From: Amycolatopsis dendrobii
GTDB taxonomy: Bacteria; Actinomycetota; Actinomycetes; Mycobacteriales; Pseudonocardiaceae
Direction of reading: 5' to 3'
Length of the DNA: 64,000 bases
NCBI RefSeq assembly: GCF_014145675.1
Contig: NZ_JACGZW010000002.1
Coordinates: forward strand, 496,001-560,000
Both the position numbers and the translations under genes were made by a program. The stretch's first letter is position 1. Every line of letters starts with the position of its first letter. A model generated the notes under the pieces. It saw only the letters and a program-made list of their open reading frames with translations, was not told the origin of the DNA and ran no database searches. Positions 62,922-64,000 of this stretch are shown here, in pieces.

Positions 62922-62939
62922 GGTTAGGTGAGCCTAACC
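62922..62939. promoter_or_regulatory. IdeR/DtxR-type iron box
   Basis: GGTTAGGTGAGCCTAACC is an almost perfect palindrome whose reverse strand contains TTAGGCTCACCTAA, the core of the actinobacterial iron box. It covers the expected start site of the leftward promoter next to it, a position for repression by iron-loaded IdeR. Confidence 0.85.
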
Positions 62940-62940
62940 G

Positions 62941-62969
62941 ATCATAGGGCGTGGCGCTCCTCACACCAA
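62941..62969 (-). promoter_or_regulatory. Strong promoter of the Cys-rich micro-protein
   Basis: Minus strand: -35 TTGGTG (62964-62969), 17-bp spacer, -10 TATGAT (62941-62946). The start would fall near 62934, inside the iron box. Confidence 0.7.
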
Positions 62970-63107
62970 CCCAACAGGTATCCTGGTTGAAGTCCGCGTG
63001 TGGCCAAAGCCGGTCAGCGAGAGCCGGTCGCAGTGTCCGGTGCCCGTCATCCCGATCCGCCGCGCGGTGCCACCCGCCTTTTTTCTTCGAAGTTCAGGAG
63101 TCTTCGC

Positions 63108-64000
<893 letters not shown>

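Noticed and set aside
63064..63084. A terminator or attenuator in the typA leader (GCGGTGCCACCCGC then T6)
   Set aside because: Only a 3-4 bp stem forms with a bulge; too weak to claim.

Overview
The window is high-GC actinobacterial chromosome with many GTG starts, dense coding on both strands, and no rRNA, tRNA, insertion sequence, prophage or CRISPR that I can see. The gene set points to the Pseudonocardiales, most likely Amycolatopsis or a close relative: a mycothiol-conjugate amidase end, an EspG/PPE/DUF3558 type VII secretion mini-operon, a lipid-droplet-associated protein and Ada-AlkA/Ogt repair genes. From memory, much of the backbone follows the M. tuberculosis Rv1082-Rv1112 order (mca, small membrane protein, thioredoxin-fold protein, hemolysin III, short cis-prenyltransferase, PhoH2, fum, glpX, xseB, xseA, Rv1109c-like, ispH, Rv1111c-like, ychF), with lineage-specific genes inserted between these anchors.

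Layout. 1-450: end of mca plus a small membrane protein. 472-3423: a four-gene, leftward ESX mini-operon. 3655-5202: beta-helix lipoprotein. 5382-10677: thioredoxin-fold protein, ribbon-helix-helix-like protein, acyl-CoA dehydrogenase/oxidase and a frameshifted methyltransferase. 10966-12407: TetR regulator and peroxiredoxin-like gene sharing a twin-dyad operator. 12531-16445: hemolysin III, cis-prenyltransferase, small secreted protein, and a PIN-PhoH gene with a highly structured leader. 16499-22514: guaB1-type gene, DUF309, metallo-beta-lactamase fold, old-yellow-enzyme, Pr6Pr and sedolisin. 22672-28477: DNA ligase, membrane-tethered PstS-like protein, MocR regulator and divergent EamA exporter. 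28481-38215: central metabolism and isoprenoid genes (fumarase, ferredoxin-NADP reductase-like, GlpX, XseA/XseB, IspH) with a trypsin-like protease. 38216-39443: 1.2 kb without a gene. 39444-46849: repair block (RmuC, SbcD, SbcC, Ogt, Ada-AlkA). 46952-51004: YchF, a twice-frameshifted pseudogene, an isochorismatase-like hydrolase divergent from a GlxA-type regulator, two micro membrane proteins and a pterin dehydratase. 51037-54859: TPP riboswitch and thiamine ABC importer. 54869-60023: ABC exporter plus LolA-like protein, divergent from a two-component system. 60047-64000: NUDIX, trpS with a Trp-Trp attenuator leader, a YciI-like gene, an iron-box-controlled Cys-rich micro-protein and the start of typA.

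The most notable non-coding signals are: (1) three long palindromes with fixed ends and a compensated variable centre, each filling a convergent gene junction; (2) a complete transcription attenuator before trpS; (3) an IdeR/DtxR-type box on the start site of a strong promoter for a 52-residue Cys/Lys-rich protein; (4) 11-bp-phased direct repeats in the promoter region between the two-component system and its divergent exporter operon; (5) four hairpins in the phoH leader. Two genes (at 9996 and 48135) carry homopolymer-type frameshifts that could be real decay or sequence errors.
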